From Photobacterium aquae (GTDB lineage: Bacteria; Pseudomonadota; Gammaproteobacteria; Enterobacterales; Vibrionaceae), in the NCBI RefSeq assembly GCF_001029445.1, contig NZ_LDOT01000006.1:124001-188000 (forward strand): a stretch of DNA of 64,000 bases. Direction: 5' to 3'. Shown one piece after another: positions 44,481 through 53,222 of the stretch (position 1 is its first letter; every line of letters starts with the position of its first letter). The notes below the pieces were generated by a model. That model saw only the letters and a list, made by a program, of their open reading frames with translations, ran no database searches and was not told the origin of the DNA. Position numbers and translations under genes: made by a program.

Positions 44481-44951
44481 ATGTCAAAACGATGGAGTAA
44501 GCTCCAGAAGGAGCTCTATGGAATACGCACAAGCGATATTAATATGCAAATTCATTGCAGTATATATAGAATGAAATCATCACGGGGGACAACGGATATC
44601 CCGCGTTACTGGATTACTGTCAATAAGCAGGTGGTATGGGATTACCTAAAAGATTTTATCCATAATACAGAATCTCAAAGGTCAGATCTTAAGTACTATC
44701 CTTATGTGACAGATATATCGGAGATTTCATCGTTGATTCGTGAGTATATTGATACGCCTAAAGATGAGCTTTTATCCAAGGATTTTAACAATGATCATTG
44801 GGGGTTGACGTATATACTTAAAGCTATTGACCGGCGCATTGGTAAAAGGCGTTTAAAGGATATATCTTTAGCGGCCGGTTCTGAAGCGGTTGATTTAATA
44901 GTGAAGCAGAGAATGGGTATTAAAGATCAAAAATGCCACTCAATTGCTTGA
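44481..44951 (+). CDS. SF0329-like hypothetical protein
   Basis: A 156-residue soluble protein opening with KRWSKLQKELYGIRT and carrying RYWITVNKQVVWDYLKDF, a pattern I associate with the SF0329 family (function unknown). The C-terminal half is helical and charged (DRRIGKRRLKDISLA). AT-rich codon use like the phosphatase-like gene before it, 162 bases upstream. Its last codons overlap the hairpin used as terminator by the convergent protease gene. The family assignment is from memory and moderate. Confidence 0.6.
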   Translation: MSKRWSKLQKELYGIRTSDINMQIHCSIYRMKSSRGTTDIPRYWITVNKQVVWDYLKDFIHNTESQRSDLKYYPYVTDISEISSLIREYIDTPKDELLSKDFNNDHWGLTYILKAIDRRIGKRRLKDISLAAGSEAVDLIVKQRMGIKDQKCHSIA

Positions 44952-44956
44952 GTGGC
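44930..44956 (-). terminator. Terminator of the secreted HExxH protein gene
   Basis: GCCACTCAA/TTGAGTGGC stem with a 4-base loop; on the minus strand it is followed by ATTTTTG. It overlaps the stop codon of the convergent SF0329-like gene. Confidence 0.8.
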
Positions 44957-45011
44957 ATAGGTAATAAATAGATACGAGGATGGGTGATACTGTACGTATC
45001 AGGCCATCAGA

Positions 45012-48002
45012 TTAACGGAACTTGTAGTCAACCCAACCGCTTGAGAAGGTCCACTGCTTGCCGTTTGACCAGTATACTTCAGGCTGCTGAGTACACTGGT
45101 TACCGCTGTTGACAAAACCCACACCGTAGAAGCCGGTTTTGTTGATTGCGCATAGTTCCTGACTATTTAATGTCGTCACACGCTCACCTTTTTGCTCTGG
45201 AGAGTACAGAGATAGCCATTCAAACTCGCCCACTGGTGAGGCAAACGCCACTTTCTCACCGTTTGGCTGGCGGTAGCTGATCTCATCACCACCGGTACAA
45301 CGGTATTGCTGATCATCCAACTGCTCTACGTAGCCGTGAAGTTGGGTGGTGCCTGTTTCCGTGGTGTAGTCGAAGCGACACAGGTACGGATCATCACCGT
45401 GAATCGGCATTTTCGCCAACATCATACGTTCCTGATTGTTCAGGCTCTCCGGCGCAAAACGATCTTCATGCTGGAACCAACCCTGAGGCAGGTCAGAGAA
45501 GGTCATGAAGTACTCGTCCAGCAGGTACATATGACTGTCGCTACGGTGCTTACGCTTACCTAGGCTGATGTCTGCGTACTGGTAGGCGTCGTTTTCTTCT
45601 TTGTAGAAGCCATTGAGGTTGTCATCCATATACGGCAGATCGCCTTTACGGATGTGGTAGTTTGCCATCATGGTCATCAGAGGTTGCCAACCGTTGCCGC
45701 CATTGGCGAAACTAGTGCCGTGACCGTATGACTTACCATCAAAACCGTGGCCGAATTCGTGTGCGATAATGCCCCACTGGCCGTAGTAGTGGCTGTAGAA
45801 CAACCATGTGTCTACACCGGTAATGCCGCCAGAACCCAGACCGCCACCCATTGCTGTAATGCCCACATTAACGAAAGGACGCTTCAGCATACTGTGGTAG
45901 TAGTGGTTGTAATCTTCCGCCGTGAAGTAACCGCCAGGCTCGTGCACTTGGCCCGCGTATGAGTGCATGTTGTAGCCAATGATATCTTCAAAGTTAAACC
46001 ACACGTGCTTAAATTCATCAGACGATACCATGTAGGCGAAGTTGGTCATGATGATCAACCATTCACGCGCATACAGGCCATTCATGTCACGCCATTTGTG
46101 GTCAGCCGTGCCCGCAAAGCGGATTTCCCACGTTGGTTTCAGGCGAGACAGCGTTTGTGCAAAGGCATCACTTTCCGAGCTGAAGCGATGTTCAAACAGG
46201 TCTTTCACTTCCAAGTCTGCGGCGAAAAGATCAGACAGATCGAACACACCGTCGTTATTGGCACTGTTGAACTGGAAATCCGAGCTGAATGCAGACAGTG
46301 GCAGGGTGATCTGTGCGTACGCTGGAATGCGATCCAGTGTGCCCAGTTTGAACCACTTGTTAATGCCGTTTAGTTTTAGCTCTGGCGTGATATCGCGCAG
46401 TTCTTTTGCCGCGTAGTTGGTGATCTGTACCGTTTCATTGTTCAACAGTTTCGTTTGAACTAATGAGTTGATGTTAACGGAGCGCAACTCGCGGTCCATT
46501 AATACGTGATGTGGTTCATCGTTGCCCAGAATCTGCGTCACAGACGTTGGCATTAGCTGGTCAAACGCAATGGTCTGTTGTGCAACAGAGGTATCTGCCA
46601 CAAACGTGATTTCGTTATTCAGTAGGTAGTTAATCGCAATGCGCTCTCTGTTTGCCGTGATCAGCTCATTGTTGGCAAAGTGCAGATCTTTCAGTGCAGA
46701 AACAGGTTGGCCATTGATAGCACGCACGGTGCGTAGTGGTTCACCGAATACAAAACCATTGGCAGCAAACGCAGCGGCATCATGCCATTCAATGCGATCT
46801 TTAAAGCTGACAACTAGCGTATTGTTGTCCAGATCCACTTTTTGCAGGTTCAGTGACACCACTTTCTCTGCGGCTAAATCCGCGCCATCAGCGAGGGCTT
46901 GGTCGACCTTCGTCATGTCGTAAACGAAGTAGCCGCGATCCGCCGTGGCCACGATCAGGTGATCGCCAATGGTGTGCATTTGTACTTTACGGTGGGTGTA
47001 TTTCCCTTCATAGGCAAGGAAACCTGCACGTTTCGCAAAGTCAGGGTTTTCTGGCGTCAGATTTTGCTGACGGTACACAGAAATACGCGATTGTGCATCG
47101 GTCACAAACACGAAGTCATCGGTCGCTGCAGACGATTGAGCGTGAACCAGGCCGTTTGCGCCGCCCCATGAACCGGTGCCAGAACCCAGAGACACAACCA
47201 AGCTGTTGTTATTGTCTAGGTCAAAGATATCAACACGGTTAGAAGACAGCGAAGACACGTATAGCAGGTTATTGTGGATAGCCAACTCGTTAATACGGTT
47301 GTACGGCTGGAAGCCACGATCACTATCAATGCCTTCGATTCGGCCGATCACGCTTTGTGTCGTCATATCGAAAATGGTGATGAACGCAGGATTCGTATCT
47401 TGGGTGATGAACAGTTTGTCTTGGTAACGTTCAATGGCCGTGATTGCCAGTGAATCGATACCCAGTTGCTCAGCGGTGATGAACGTGCCATTGCTGAAGT
47501 ATTGCTGCGTGGTTTCAAAGTCATTCACGCTACATGATGCGGTTTCTAGCAATACATGGGTCGGGCCGTTGGCATCGACGGTACCTTTCGGGTAGTACTC
47601 CATCAAACAACCATTGCCGTAATCGTAGTTACCAAACACCTTGTTCACGGCAACCATGCCGCCGTGGTACCAAGTCAGTTCCCAATCGGTATCGATAAAA
47701 TCGAATACGTTGCGGAAGGCGGTTTCATTGTTAAAGGGTTTTGGAATATCGAATGAAATGTAGTTATCGTCAGTCAGGGCGTATTTCACGCCATTGACTT
47801 CGATTTTGCGTGTACCGTTTTCAACGATGACGTTATTGTCATCCGATGCATAACGGCGTAAATCTTCAATCTTGTTGACGATATTCTGATGGACTTCTTC
47901 AGAGGTCGCTTTGAAATATTGTTGTTCCGCATCGTTGTTTGATGCGTACGCGTTGACAGATAGCAGAGACGCTATCACCGCAGGCAATAATTTAATTTTC
48001 AT
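45012..48002 (-). CDS. Large secreted zinc-metallopeptidase-like protein with beta-propeller region
   Basis: A 996-residue exported protein: signal peptide MKIKLLPAVIASLLSVNAYA, then a region of repeated strands (about 170-480; FITIFDMTTQSVIGRIEG, LYVSSLSSNRVDIFDLDNNN, FVYDMTK) that looks like an LVIVD-type beta-propeller. A peptidase core has WGIIAHEFGHGFDGKSYGHG (H748, E749, H752; possible third ligand H761). The C-terminal 130 residues carry paired cysteines. It may be related to TagA/StcE-type (M66) or M60-like proteases, but spacing fits neither exactly. The codon use is more GC-rich than the flanking genes. Monocistronic. Confidence 0.75.
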   Translation of the reverse strand: MKIKLLPAVIASLLSVNAYASNNDAEQQYFKATSEEVHQNIVNKIEDLRRYASDDNNVIVENGTRKIEVNGVKYALTDDNYISFDIPKPFNNETAFRNVFDFIDTDWELTWYHGGMVAVNKVFGNYDYGNGCLMEYYPKGTVDANGPTHVLLETASCSVNDFETTQQYFSNGTFITAEQLGIDSLAITAIERYQDKLFITQDTNPAFITIFDMTTQSVIGRIEGIDSDRGFQPYNRINELAIHNNLLYVSSLSSNRVDIFDLDNNNSLVVSLGSGTGSWGGANGLVHAQSSAATDDFVFVTDAQSRISVYRQQNLTPENPDFAKRAGFLAYEGKYTHRKVQMHTIGDHLIVATADRGYFVYDMTKVDQALADGADLAAEKVVSLNLQKVDLDNNTLVVSFKDRIEWHDAAAFAANGFVFGEPLRTVRAINGQPVSALKDLHFANNELITANRERIAINYLLNNEITFVADTSVAQQTIAFDQLMPTSVTQILGNDEPHHVLMDRELRSVNINSLVQTKLLNNETVQITNYAAKELRDITPELKLNGINKWFKLGTLDRIPAYAQITLPLSAFSSDFQFNSANNDGVFDLSDLFAADLEVKDLFEHRFSSESDAFAQTLSRLKPTWEIRFAGTADHKWRDMNGLYAREWLIIMTNFAYMVSSDEFKHVWFNFEDIIGYNMHSYAGQVHEPGGYFTAEDYNHYYHSMLKRPFVNVGITAMGGGLGSGGITGVDTWLFYSHYYGQWGIIAHEFGHGFDGKSYGHGTSFANGGNGWQPLMTMMANYHIRKGDLPYMDDNLNGFYKEENDAYQYADISLGKRKHRSDSHMYLLDEYFMTFSDLPQGWFQHEDRFAPESLNNQERMMLAKMPIHGDDPYLCRFDYTTETGTTQLHGYVEQLDDQQYRCTGGDEISYRQPNGEKVAFASPVGEFEWLSLYSPEQKGERVTTLNSQELCAINKTGFYGVGFVNSGNQCTQQPEVYWSNGKQWTFSSGWVDYKFR

Positions 48003-48556
48003 AGAGATTTAAATAGTTATGTAAATAGTGACTGAGATTTTAATTAAATAAAAATAATTTATTTTTTCGTTAATGATTGATGGCGTTCCTGTTTTCTTTT
48101 TTTATGGTAGTTGAGTTGAAAATTGTGAGCAAATAATTGTCTGTGATATGTAGCCCAAAAAAACACGGTCAAATATGAATATTTCTTATCGAAGCGATTT
48201 GTTGTTTTTATCGTGGTTTTGGTTGAATGAGATTCGTCAATTATTTGTCATTTATAGTGTGCAATTCATTGGTGATTATCTTTAGCTAAGCTAACTAAAA
48301 ATACTGAATTAAGGAGGGGTTGAATTTCCCGTATATTTCCTGGTTTCTTGCTGAGAGACTTAAAGCATCGTCAAAGCGATAAACAGTTTGAGGATTTTTT
48401 GGTAGATGATAGCTTTTGAAGGAGGGGGGAATAAGGAATATTGGAGTAGGCGGGTAAAGCGGACTTTGAGTGCAATACAAGACAGGGTACTGACGACAAA
48501 GCCCGACTTTTCAAAAAAATATGTGTTTTGTTACATTTTCATGGATAGCTGTTTTG
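48003..48556. other. AT-rich intergenic region
   Basis: 554 bases between two minus-strand genes, holding the protease promoter side. A 61-codon minus-strand frame (48295-48480) lacks a ribosome-binding site or recognisable motif and I do not call it. A purine-rich stretch AAGGAGGGGGGAATAAGG occurs near 48418-48435. It could be the remains of a lost gene; nothing is identified. Confidence 0.4.
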
Positions 48557-49984
48557 CTATCGCATTTTGAAAAATTCTGTACGGAAGCGGTTTTCAGAAA
48601 TACCTGAAGTCCCCAATCCTGCTTTTAGCATGTTGCCGAATTGCTGTGGACCACAGAAACAGATATCAAAGTTTTTGCATTCAACGGTATTCATAACCCG
48701 ATCACTGTCCAGACACTCGCCATTTTTAGTGTTTACGAGATGCAATTTGATAAAATCCAAATGCTGAATTATGGCTAGAATTTCCTTATGGAAAAATGCT
48801 TCTTGTTCAGAGCTAACGCAATAGAACAGATGGACTTCTTTTAATTTGTCAGATGTGGTTTCAGCCTTATCGGCTAACCAATACAGGCGTGAGATAAATG
48901 GTACGATACCAATACCAGCACCCACCCATACTTGTGTTTCACAATTAGGGATTTGAAATGCACCATAGCCACCTTCAACAGTCACTTTTTGGCCCGCTTT
49001 AAGGTTGTTCACTAGCTCGTGCGTGTAGTCACCTAGATCTTTTACACCAAATTCAATTAACTGTTTTTCAGTATTGAAGTTTAAAATTGAAAACGGATGA
49101 GGTGATTCCCCGTCATGGAAGTCCAAGTAGGCAAATTGTCCTTCCTTATAGTTGATAGTCGAGTCGAGGCTAATTGAAAAACGTACCACCGTATTTGGAT
49201 CCGTGCCGACGGAATATGTTTTAACGTCTTTAACAGTGCCATTTGCTTTATTGTTCCGGCCAATTTTGCCTGACAGCGATAACCACGAACACCATATACC
49301 AGCGGCTGAGATACTGGCTATGGCGATGTTCATCGGTATAGCGCTGATATTCCAATCAAGAAGGAATACGGTATGAAAAATACCGGCCAACATCAAAATG
49401 GCACCGAGCTTATGGGTGAATTTGAATTTTTTATAGCTGATTGCTTGAACAAGACTGATGATGACAAAGATCAGAAATAGCTTGAATGAGATATCGCCGA
49501 CTTGTTCCGCAATAAGGTGCCAATTGATACCGTCGATTTCAGGCCGTGGCCCTCGATTCGGTTTGGAGAGAATGCCCGTTTCAACCAGCCACGGACCACT
49601 TTTCACGATAAGCCAATGACAAAATAGGCTAATAGTCGCACCTATGCCCAATTTTTTATGCAGTTGGTAACCCTTGTCTAGACCTTTCGTGAGCTTCTCC
49701 ACCCAACGAAAACGCATGGCAAGCAAGATGGTAAGGCTCATATAGCCAAGGCCAAGTAGGCCCGAGTACATGGTTAATTGATGACGCCAAGGAAAAAAGC
49801 CGTCTAGCTTATCCCAGTTCATCAGTATGTTTGGTAGCCAGAGCAGTGTGAGTATGGCTGTAAATTTAAACATAGTGAGTTGCTCGCCAGTTGTCGTGGA
49901 GTAGATGATGAATAGGGTAAGAATGAACAGCGGTGTTATAAAGCAGATTTGCATTCCCTTAATTAGATTTACATATCCTGACAT
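48557..49984 (-). CDS. Ferric-reductase-like flavocytochrome (FRE/NOX type oxidoreductase)
   Basis: A 475-residue membrane electron-transfer protein. The N-terminal half has six to seven TMs with haem-ligand-type His residues (LHKKLGIGATISLFCHWLI and THKLGAILMLAGIFHTVFL). The C-terminal half is a ferredoxin-reductase module: HPFSILN for FAD, GYGAF, GAGIGIVPFISRL for NAD(P) and a final CGPQQFG. It probably moves electrons from cytosolic NAD(P)H across the membrane to ferric chelates or another acceptor. The start is uncertain; M11 at 49954 is an alternative. Divergent from a small membrane-protein gene. Confidence 0.85.
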   Translation of the reverse strand: MSGYVNLIKGMQICFITPLFILTLFIIYSTTTGEQLTMFKFTAILTLLWLPNILMNWDKLDGFFPWRHQLTMYSGLLGLGYMSLTILLAMRFRWVEKLTKGLDKGYQLHKKLGIGATISLFCHWLIVKSGPWLVETGILSKPNRGPRPEIDGINWHLIAEQVGDISFKLFLIFVIISLVQAISYKKFKFTHKLGAILMLAGIFHTVFLLDWNISAIPMNIAIASISAAGIWCSWLSLSGKIGRNNKANGTVKDVKTYSVGTDPNTVVRFSISLDSTINYKEGQFAYLDFHDGESPHPFSILNFNTEKQLIEFGVKDLGDYTHELVNNLKAGQKVTVEGGYGAFQIPNCETQVWVGAGIGIVPFISRLYWLADKAETTSDKLKEVHLFYCVSSEQEAFFHKEILAIIQHLDFIKLHLVNTKNGECLDSDRVMNTVECKNFDICFCGPQQFGNMLKAGLGTSGISENRFRTEFFKMR

Positions 49985-50072
49985 TTTGACGGAGAGTGAT
50001 TAGGATACGAAGCGCTTTTATGTAGGGTGAATATCGTATATATTTCACTTAAAATTCAATGAGGTAAACATC

Positions 50073-50363
50073 ATGGCTGACGTGATAGATTATAAAAGAA
50101 AAGTCTTTGTTAATTTGAAAGACTCTATTATGTATACTCTTTTTGCTGTAATTTCCGGTTTGGTTTTTTTCATCCCGGAAATGTTGGTGGATGTGCCATT
50201 TCTATCTTATTTGGCTGGGAAATACTCAGAGATGACTCTTGGAAGTTTCGTTGAAGTCATATTTTTCATTGGGTTTGTCGTATTGGCTATTACACACGCG
50301 TTGATGATACATACCAACTACCGACTATATAAAATTGAACAAGAGATGAATACTTCTCTATAG
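50073..50363 (+). CDS. Small two-TM membrane protein
   Basis: A 96-residue protein with hydrophobic helices at about 18-35 and 58-80 and a charged C-terminal helix. A GAGGT ribosome-binding site lies about 11 bases before the ATG. No family recognised. It is divergent from the ferric-reductase-like gene with an 88-base shared promoter region, so it might be co-regulated with it. Function unknown. Confidence 0.6.
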   Translation: MADVIDYKRKVFVNLKDSIMYTLFAVISGLVFFIPEMLVDVPFLSYLAGKYSEMTLGSFVEVIFFIGFVVLAITHALMIHTNYRLYKIEQEMNTSL

Positions 50364-50413
50364 TCATTTAATATCGCTATATCATCATTGTTTATGTCAA
50401 CGATAAGAAGATA

Positions 50414-50671
50414 ATGGGAAAATTTAATCGCTTTGGATTGTTGCTGGCGCTTGTTGGCTTGATTGGCTTTATCGCTTTGCTTGCTGGGGGTACGCAGTTT
50501 CCTGTCGTACGTTGGCCCATTGAAGCATTGTCCGGATTGGCTTTTAGTTTTGCGTGGGGGTTAGGTGTCCCAGTATGGCTTGCATACACCATGGCTTTGG
50601 TTTGTTTTGCTGCGGTGGCCATGGCCTGTTATTGGATTGGCAAAAAGCTGTCAATTATGTTTCGACGCTAG
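50414..50671 (+). CDS. Small two-TM membrane protein
   Basis: An 85-residue protein, almost entirely hydrophobic: helices at about 6-26 and 52-75, ending in a basic tail (KKLSIMFRR) that marks a cytosolic C-terminus. GATAAGAAG lies upstream as a weak ribosome-binding site. It follows the previous small membrane gene by 50 bases and ends before a terminator. No family recognised. Confidence 0.55.
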   Translation: MGKFNRFGLLLALVGLIGFIALLAGGTQFPVVRWPIEALSGLAFSFAWGLGVPVWLAYTMALVCFAAVAMACYWIGKKLSIMFRR

Positions 50672-50697
50672 GCTCGACGAGGCTTCATTACGTAATA

Positions 50698-50727
50698 AAC
50701 GGGCAGCCCTTGGGCTGCCCGTTTTTA
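50698..50727. terminator. Terminator between the small membrane gene and cra
   Basis: AACGGGCAGCCC/GGGCTGCCCGTT stem with a 2-base loop, T-run on the plus strand and A-run before it, so it can serve both convergent genes. Confidence 0.88.
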
Positions 50728-50747
50728 ATAGTGGTGATGAGTAAAGC

Positions 50748-51746
50748 CTAGTTGCGACGCTTGATTTTACGCGGCACGACATCTACGCCAGCTCGGTAAC
50801 GTCCTGCAATAGCATTCAATGTTAGTTCAAGGGCGTTATCGGCAATGAGTTCAAATTGCTGTGGTAAAGACTGTATTTTAATTGGTAGAAAATCCAGTAG
50901 CCTATTATCACCAAATGTCGCCAGTTTGGTTTTCTGCATGATCTCTGGATTGGCAAGCAAGCAATCAAGCACCCCTTCAAATAGGGTGTAAGATGTAGCC
51001 AAAATAGCATCTGGCATACACCCGTTATCAATCCACTGCTGAACCTGTAGTCGTCCTTGGCGTTGGCTGAAGTGGGTGCCGTTGGCAATCAGTGCTGAGA
51101 TATCGGGTTTTCCATGATGGCAGTGAGCCCGGATAGCCGACAGGAAACCTTGTTCACGCTCTTTTGATACCCCTAGTTCAGGGACTGCACCCACTAGGCC
51201 AATTGATGCCACATTTTGCTGAAGCAGGCTGGCTGTTAGTTCGTAGGCACCCTCGAGATCTTCGCTAATTACAGACGCAAATATTTCGTCATCCAATGCT
51301 CGGTCAATAGCAATAACCGGTACGCCGTTAGCTTGAATACGTTTATAAAAATCGTTGTCAGCCGGCAAGGCACTGGCAACAATCAGAGCATCAATTCGGC
51401 GGCTGAGGAGGGTCTCGGCAACTTTCATTTCAGCGGTGGGATCGTCATCAGAGCAGGAAATGATCAGCTGGTAGCCTGCTTGGCGTACATTGCTTTCCAG
51501 TAGCTTGGCCAGTTTGGCATAACTGCTGTTTTCCAGATCCGGAATAATCAACCCGAATGAGCGGCTGCTGCCAGCCCGCAGCGACGTTGCTGCGTGATCA
51601 GGGCGGAAGTTGTGCTCGTTAACCACCGCCATGACTTTTTGTTGGGTCTTTTCACTGATCCGATATTTTGTGGCTTTGCCATTTATGACATAGCTGGCCG
51701 TTGTTCGCGATACACCGGCCAACTTGGCGATTTCGTCTAGCTTCAT
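50748..51746 (-). CDS. cra: Catabolite repressor/activator Cra (FruR)
   Basis: A 332-residue LacI/GalR-family regulator that senses fructose 1-phosphate or fructose 1,6-bisphosphate. HTH at the N-terminus MKLDEIAKLAGVSRTTASYV, hinge NGKATKYRISEKT, then the periplasmic-binding-protein-like effector domain (IIPDLENSSYAKLAKLLE). The ATG at 51746 gives the family start; the GTG at 51776 would add ten residues. It is transcribed away from fruBKA, and three operators fill the gap, so it likely represses fruBKA and possibly itself. The terminal residues VPRKIKRRN replace the usual longer tail. Confidence 0.92.
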   Translation of the reverse strand: MKLDEIAKLAGVSRTTASYVINGKATKYRISEKTQQKVMAVVNEHNFRPDHAATSLRAGSSRSFGLIIPDLENSSYAKLAKLLESNVRQAGYQLIISCSDDDPTAEMKVAETLLSRRIDALIVASALPADNDFYKRIQANGVPVIAIDRALDDEIFASVISEDLEGAYELTASLLQQNVASIGLVGAVPELGVSKEREQGFLSAIRAHCHHGKPDISALIANGTHFSQRQGRLQVQQWIDNGCMPDAILATSYTLFEGVLDCLLANPEIMQKTKLATFGDNRLLDFLPIKIQSLPQQFELIADNALELTLNAIAGRYRAGVDVVPRKIKRRN

Positions 51747-51914
51747 GGTATGAATGTCGTTGCCTGTATCGGACACATTCTACTGATAATGCCGTAAGGC
51801 GCAAAGTAGAGGAAGCCCTGTAAAGAGTGGATGCCTGAAATATGACTCAGGCGAATATTTTGTGCGGCGGATCATAGATTACGACATGACTCACTCGACA
51901 CGATTGCAATATTA

Positions 51915-51930
51915 GCTGAAACCATTCAGC
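51915..51930. promoter_or_regulatory. Cra operator 1
   Basis: GCTGAAACCATTCAGC, close to the Cra/FruR consensus GCTGAATCGATTCAGC (13 of 16 positions). Confidence 0.85.
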
Positions 51931-51936
51931 ATGTCA

Positions 51937-51952
51937 GCTGAAAGGTTTCAGC
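51937..51952. promoter_or_regulatory. Cra operator 2
   Basis: GCTGAAAGGTTTCAGC, a near-perfect inverted repeat starting 22 bases (two helical turns) after operator 1. Confidence 0.85.
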
Positions 51953-52002
51953 AGAATGGCAAGGCAATATGTATTGTGCTGAAATTTTTATTTTCCCTCT
52001 TT

Positions 52003-52018
52003 GCTGAATCGATTCAGT
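52003..52018. promoter_or_regulatory. Cra operator 3
   Basis: GCTGAATCGATTCAGT matches the E. coli consensus in all but the last base. It is the best of the three and lies 83 bases before the fruB start. Confidence 0.9.
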
Positions 52019-52100
52019 TATGTAGGAGGGAGCGAACACTAGACTTATATGGGTAGAAGAAGGCATCGCCTTCACCAGGCATATCAACTGGAGTTAATAC

Positions 52101-53219
52101 ATGCTGTCATTATCAAGCAACGATATTCAGCTCAAGCAGTCAGCGGTTAATAAGCAAGAGGCAATTAAGGCTATTGCAGCCGGTTTAGAGCAGCAAGGGC
52201 TGGTTGAAGCCGGATATGTCAACGGAATGTTGGCGCGGGAAGAGCAGAATTCCACTTTCTTGGGGCATGGTATAGCGATTCCCCACGGTACGACAGATAC
52301 ACGTGATCTCGTGAAGCAAACAGGGGTGAGAATTCATCACTTTCCGCAGGGCGTGCAGTGGGATAACGATAAAACTGTCTACCTTGCGATCGGTATTGCC
52401 GCAAAGTCTGATGAGCATTTGGGGATATTGAAACAGTTGACCAAAGTGCTTTCCGCTGAAGGCGTGGAAGAAAAGCTCAAGCAGGGTGAGAGCGCTGAGC
52501 AGCTCATCGCCATTTTGAGCGGCGATGTCCAGCTTGAAGTGGACTTTGATGAGACTTGCATACTTCAGTCGTTTCCTGCCACTGATTTGATCCAGCTTAC
52601 AGCCGTAGCTGCAGGGTTGGTGAAAAACCGCCACAGTGCGGGTAATGATACGGTCGCAGATGCCATTGCTGCTGGCGCCACGTATTTGGGGCAGGGCTTA
52701 TGGTTGGCCAAAAGTGCCAAAGGGGTATCCCGCACGACAATGTCATTTGTGACACCTGCCGAGGTGTTTGAAGAGGCGGGACAGCCGGTAAAAGGTTTGC
52801 TGTTTGTCGCGGCTTGTAATGGCGTACATCTGAATAACCTGAACTATCTTGCTCAGTTGCTTTACAAGCAGGAAGCCGAAAAGCTGTTTAGCGCATCGCC
52901 GGAGAAAGTCGTCTCTTTGCTAACAGAAGAAGTGCTTGATGGTACAACCCAGAGTTTCAAAATTCGGAATCCGCATGGGTTGCATGCCCGTCCCGGGGCG
53001 ATGTTGGTGAGTGTGGCCAAGAAGTTCGATGCCAATATTCAGGTTTGTAACCTAAATGGTGACGGCAAAGCGGTGAATGCCAAGAGCTTGATGAAAGTGA
53101 TCGCACTAGGGGTGAAGCAAGGCCATGAGCTTCAGTTTACGGCAGTCGGTGATGATGCCGATGCTGCATTGGTTGCTATTGGCCAGGCAATTGCTGACGG
53201 TCTAGGTGAAGGAAAATAA
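52101..53219 (+). CDS. fruB: Fructose PTS diphosphoryl transfer protein (EIIA-HPr)
   Basis: 372 residues against 376 in E. coli FruB. EIIA(Fru) domain about 1-143 with phosphorylated H62 in GIAIPHGT; linker M domain about 150-280; HPr-like domain 286-372 with H295 in NPHGLHARPG. It takes phosphate from enzyme I (or PEP chain) through its HPr domain to its IIA domain and on to FruA IIB. The start has GGAG 8 bases upstream. First gene of fruBKA, 3 bases from fruK; Cra-controlled. Confidence 0.96.
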   Translation: MLSLSSNDIQLKQSAVNKQEAIKAIAAGLEQQGLVEAGYVNGMLAREEQNSTFLGHGIAIPHGTTDTRDLVKQTGVRIHHFPQGVQWDNDKTVYLAIGIAAKSDEHLGILKQLTKVLSAEGVEEKLKQGESAEQLIAILSGDVQLEVDFDETCILQSFPATDLIQLTAVAAGLVKNRHSAGNDTVADAIAAGATYLGQGLWLAKSAKGVSRTTMSFVTPAEVFEEAGQPVKGLLFVAACNGVHLNNLNYLAQLLYKQEAEKLFSASPEKVVSLLTEEVLDGTTQSFKIRNPHGLHARPGAMLVSVAKKFDANIQVCNLNGDGKAVNAKSLMKVIALGVKQGHELQFTAVGDDADAALVAIGQAIADGLGEGK

Positions 53220-53222
53220 AGC

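Larger units (their letters stand above)
51747..52100. other. cra-fruB divergent control region
   Basis: 354 bases with three Cra operators, the cra and fruB promoters, and GGAG at 52089-52092 as the fruB ribosome-binding site. A further half-site TGCTGAAAT lies near 51978. Confidence 0.75.

Noticed and set aside
45306..47756. Many plus-strand frames opposite the secreted HExxH protein
   Set aside because: They are antisense shadows produced by the GC-richer codon use of that gene; none has a coherent domain or ribosome-binding site.
48295..48480. 61-codon minus-strand frame in the AT-rich gap, considered as a transposase remnant
   Set aside because: No transposase motif, inverted repeats or target duplication could be recognised; too short and without a ribosome-binding site.
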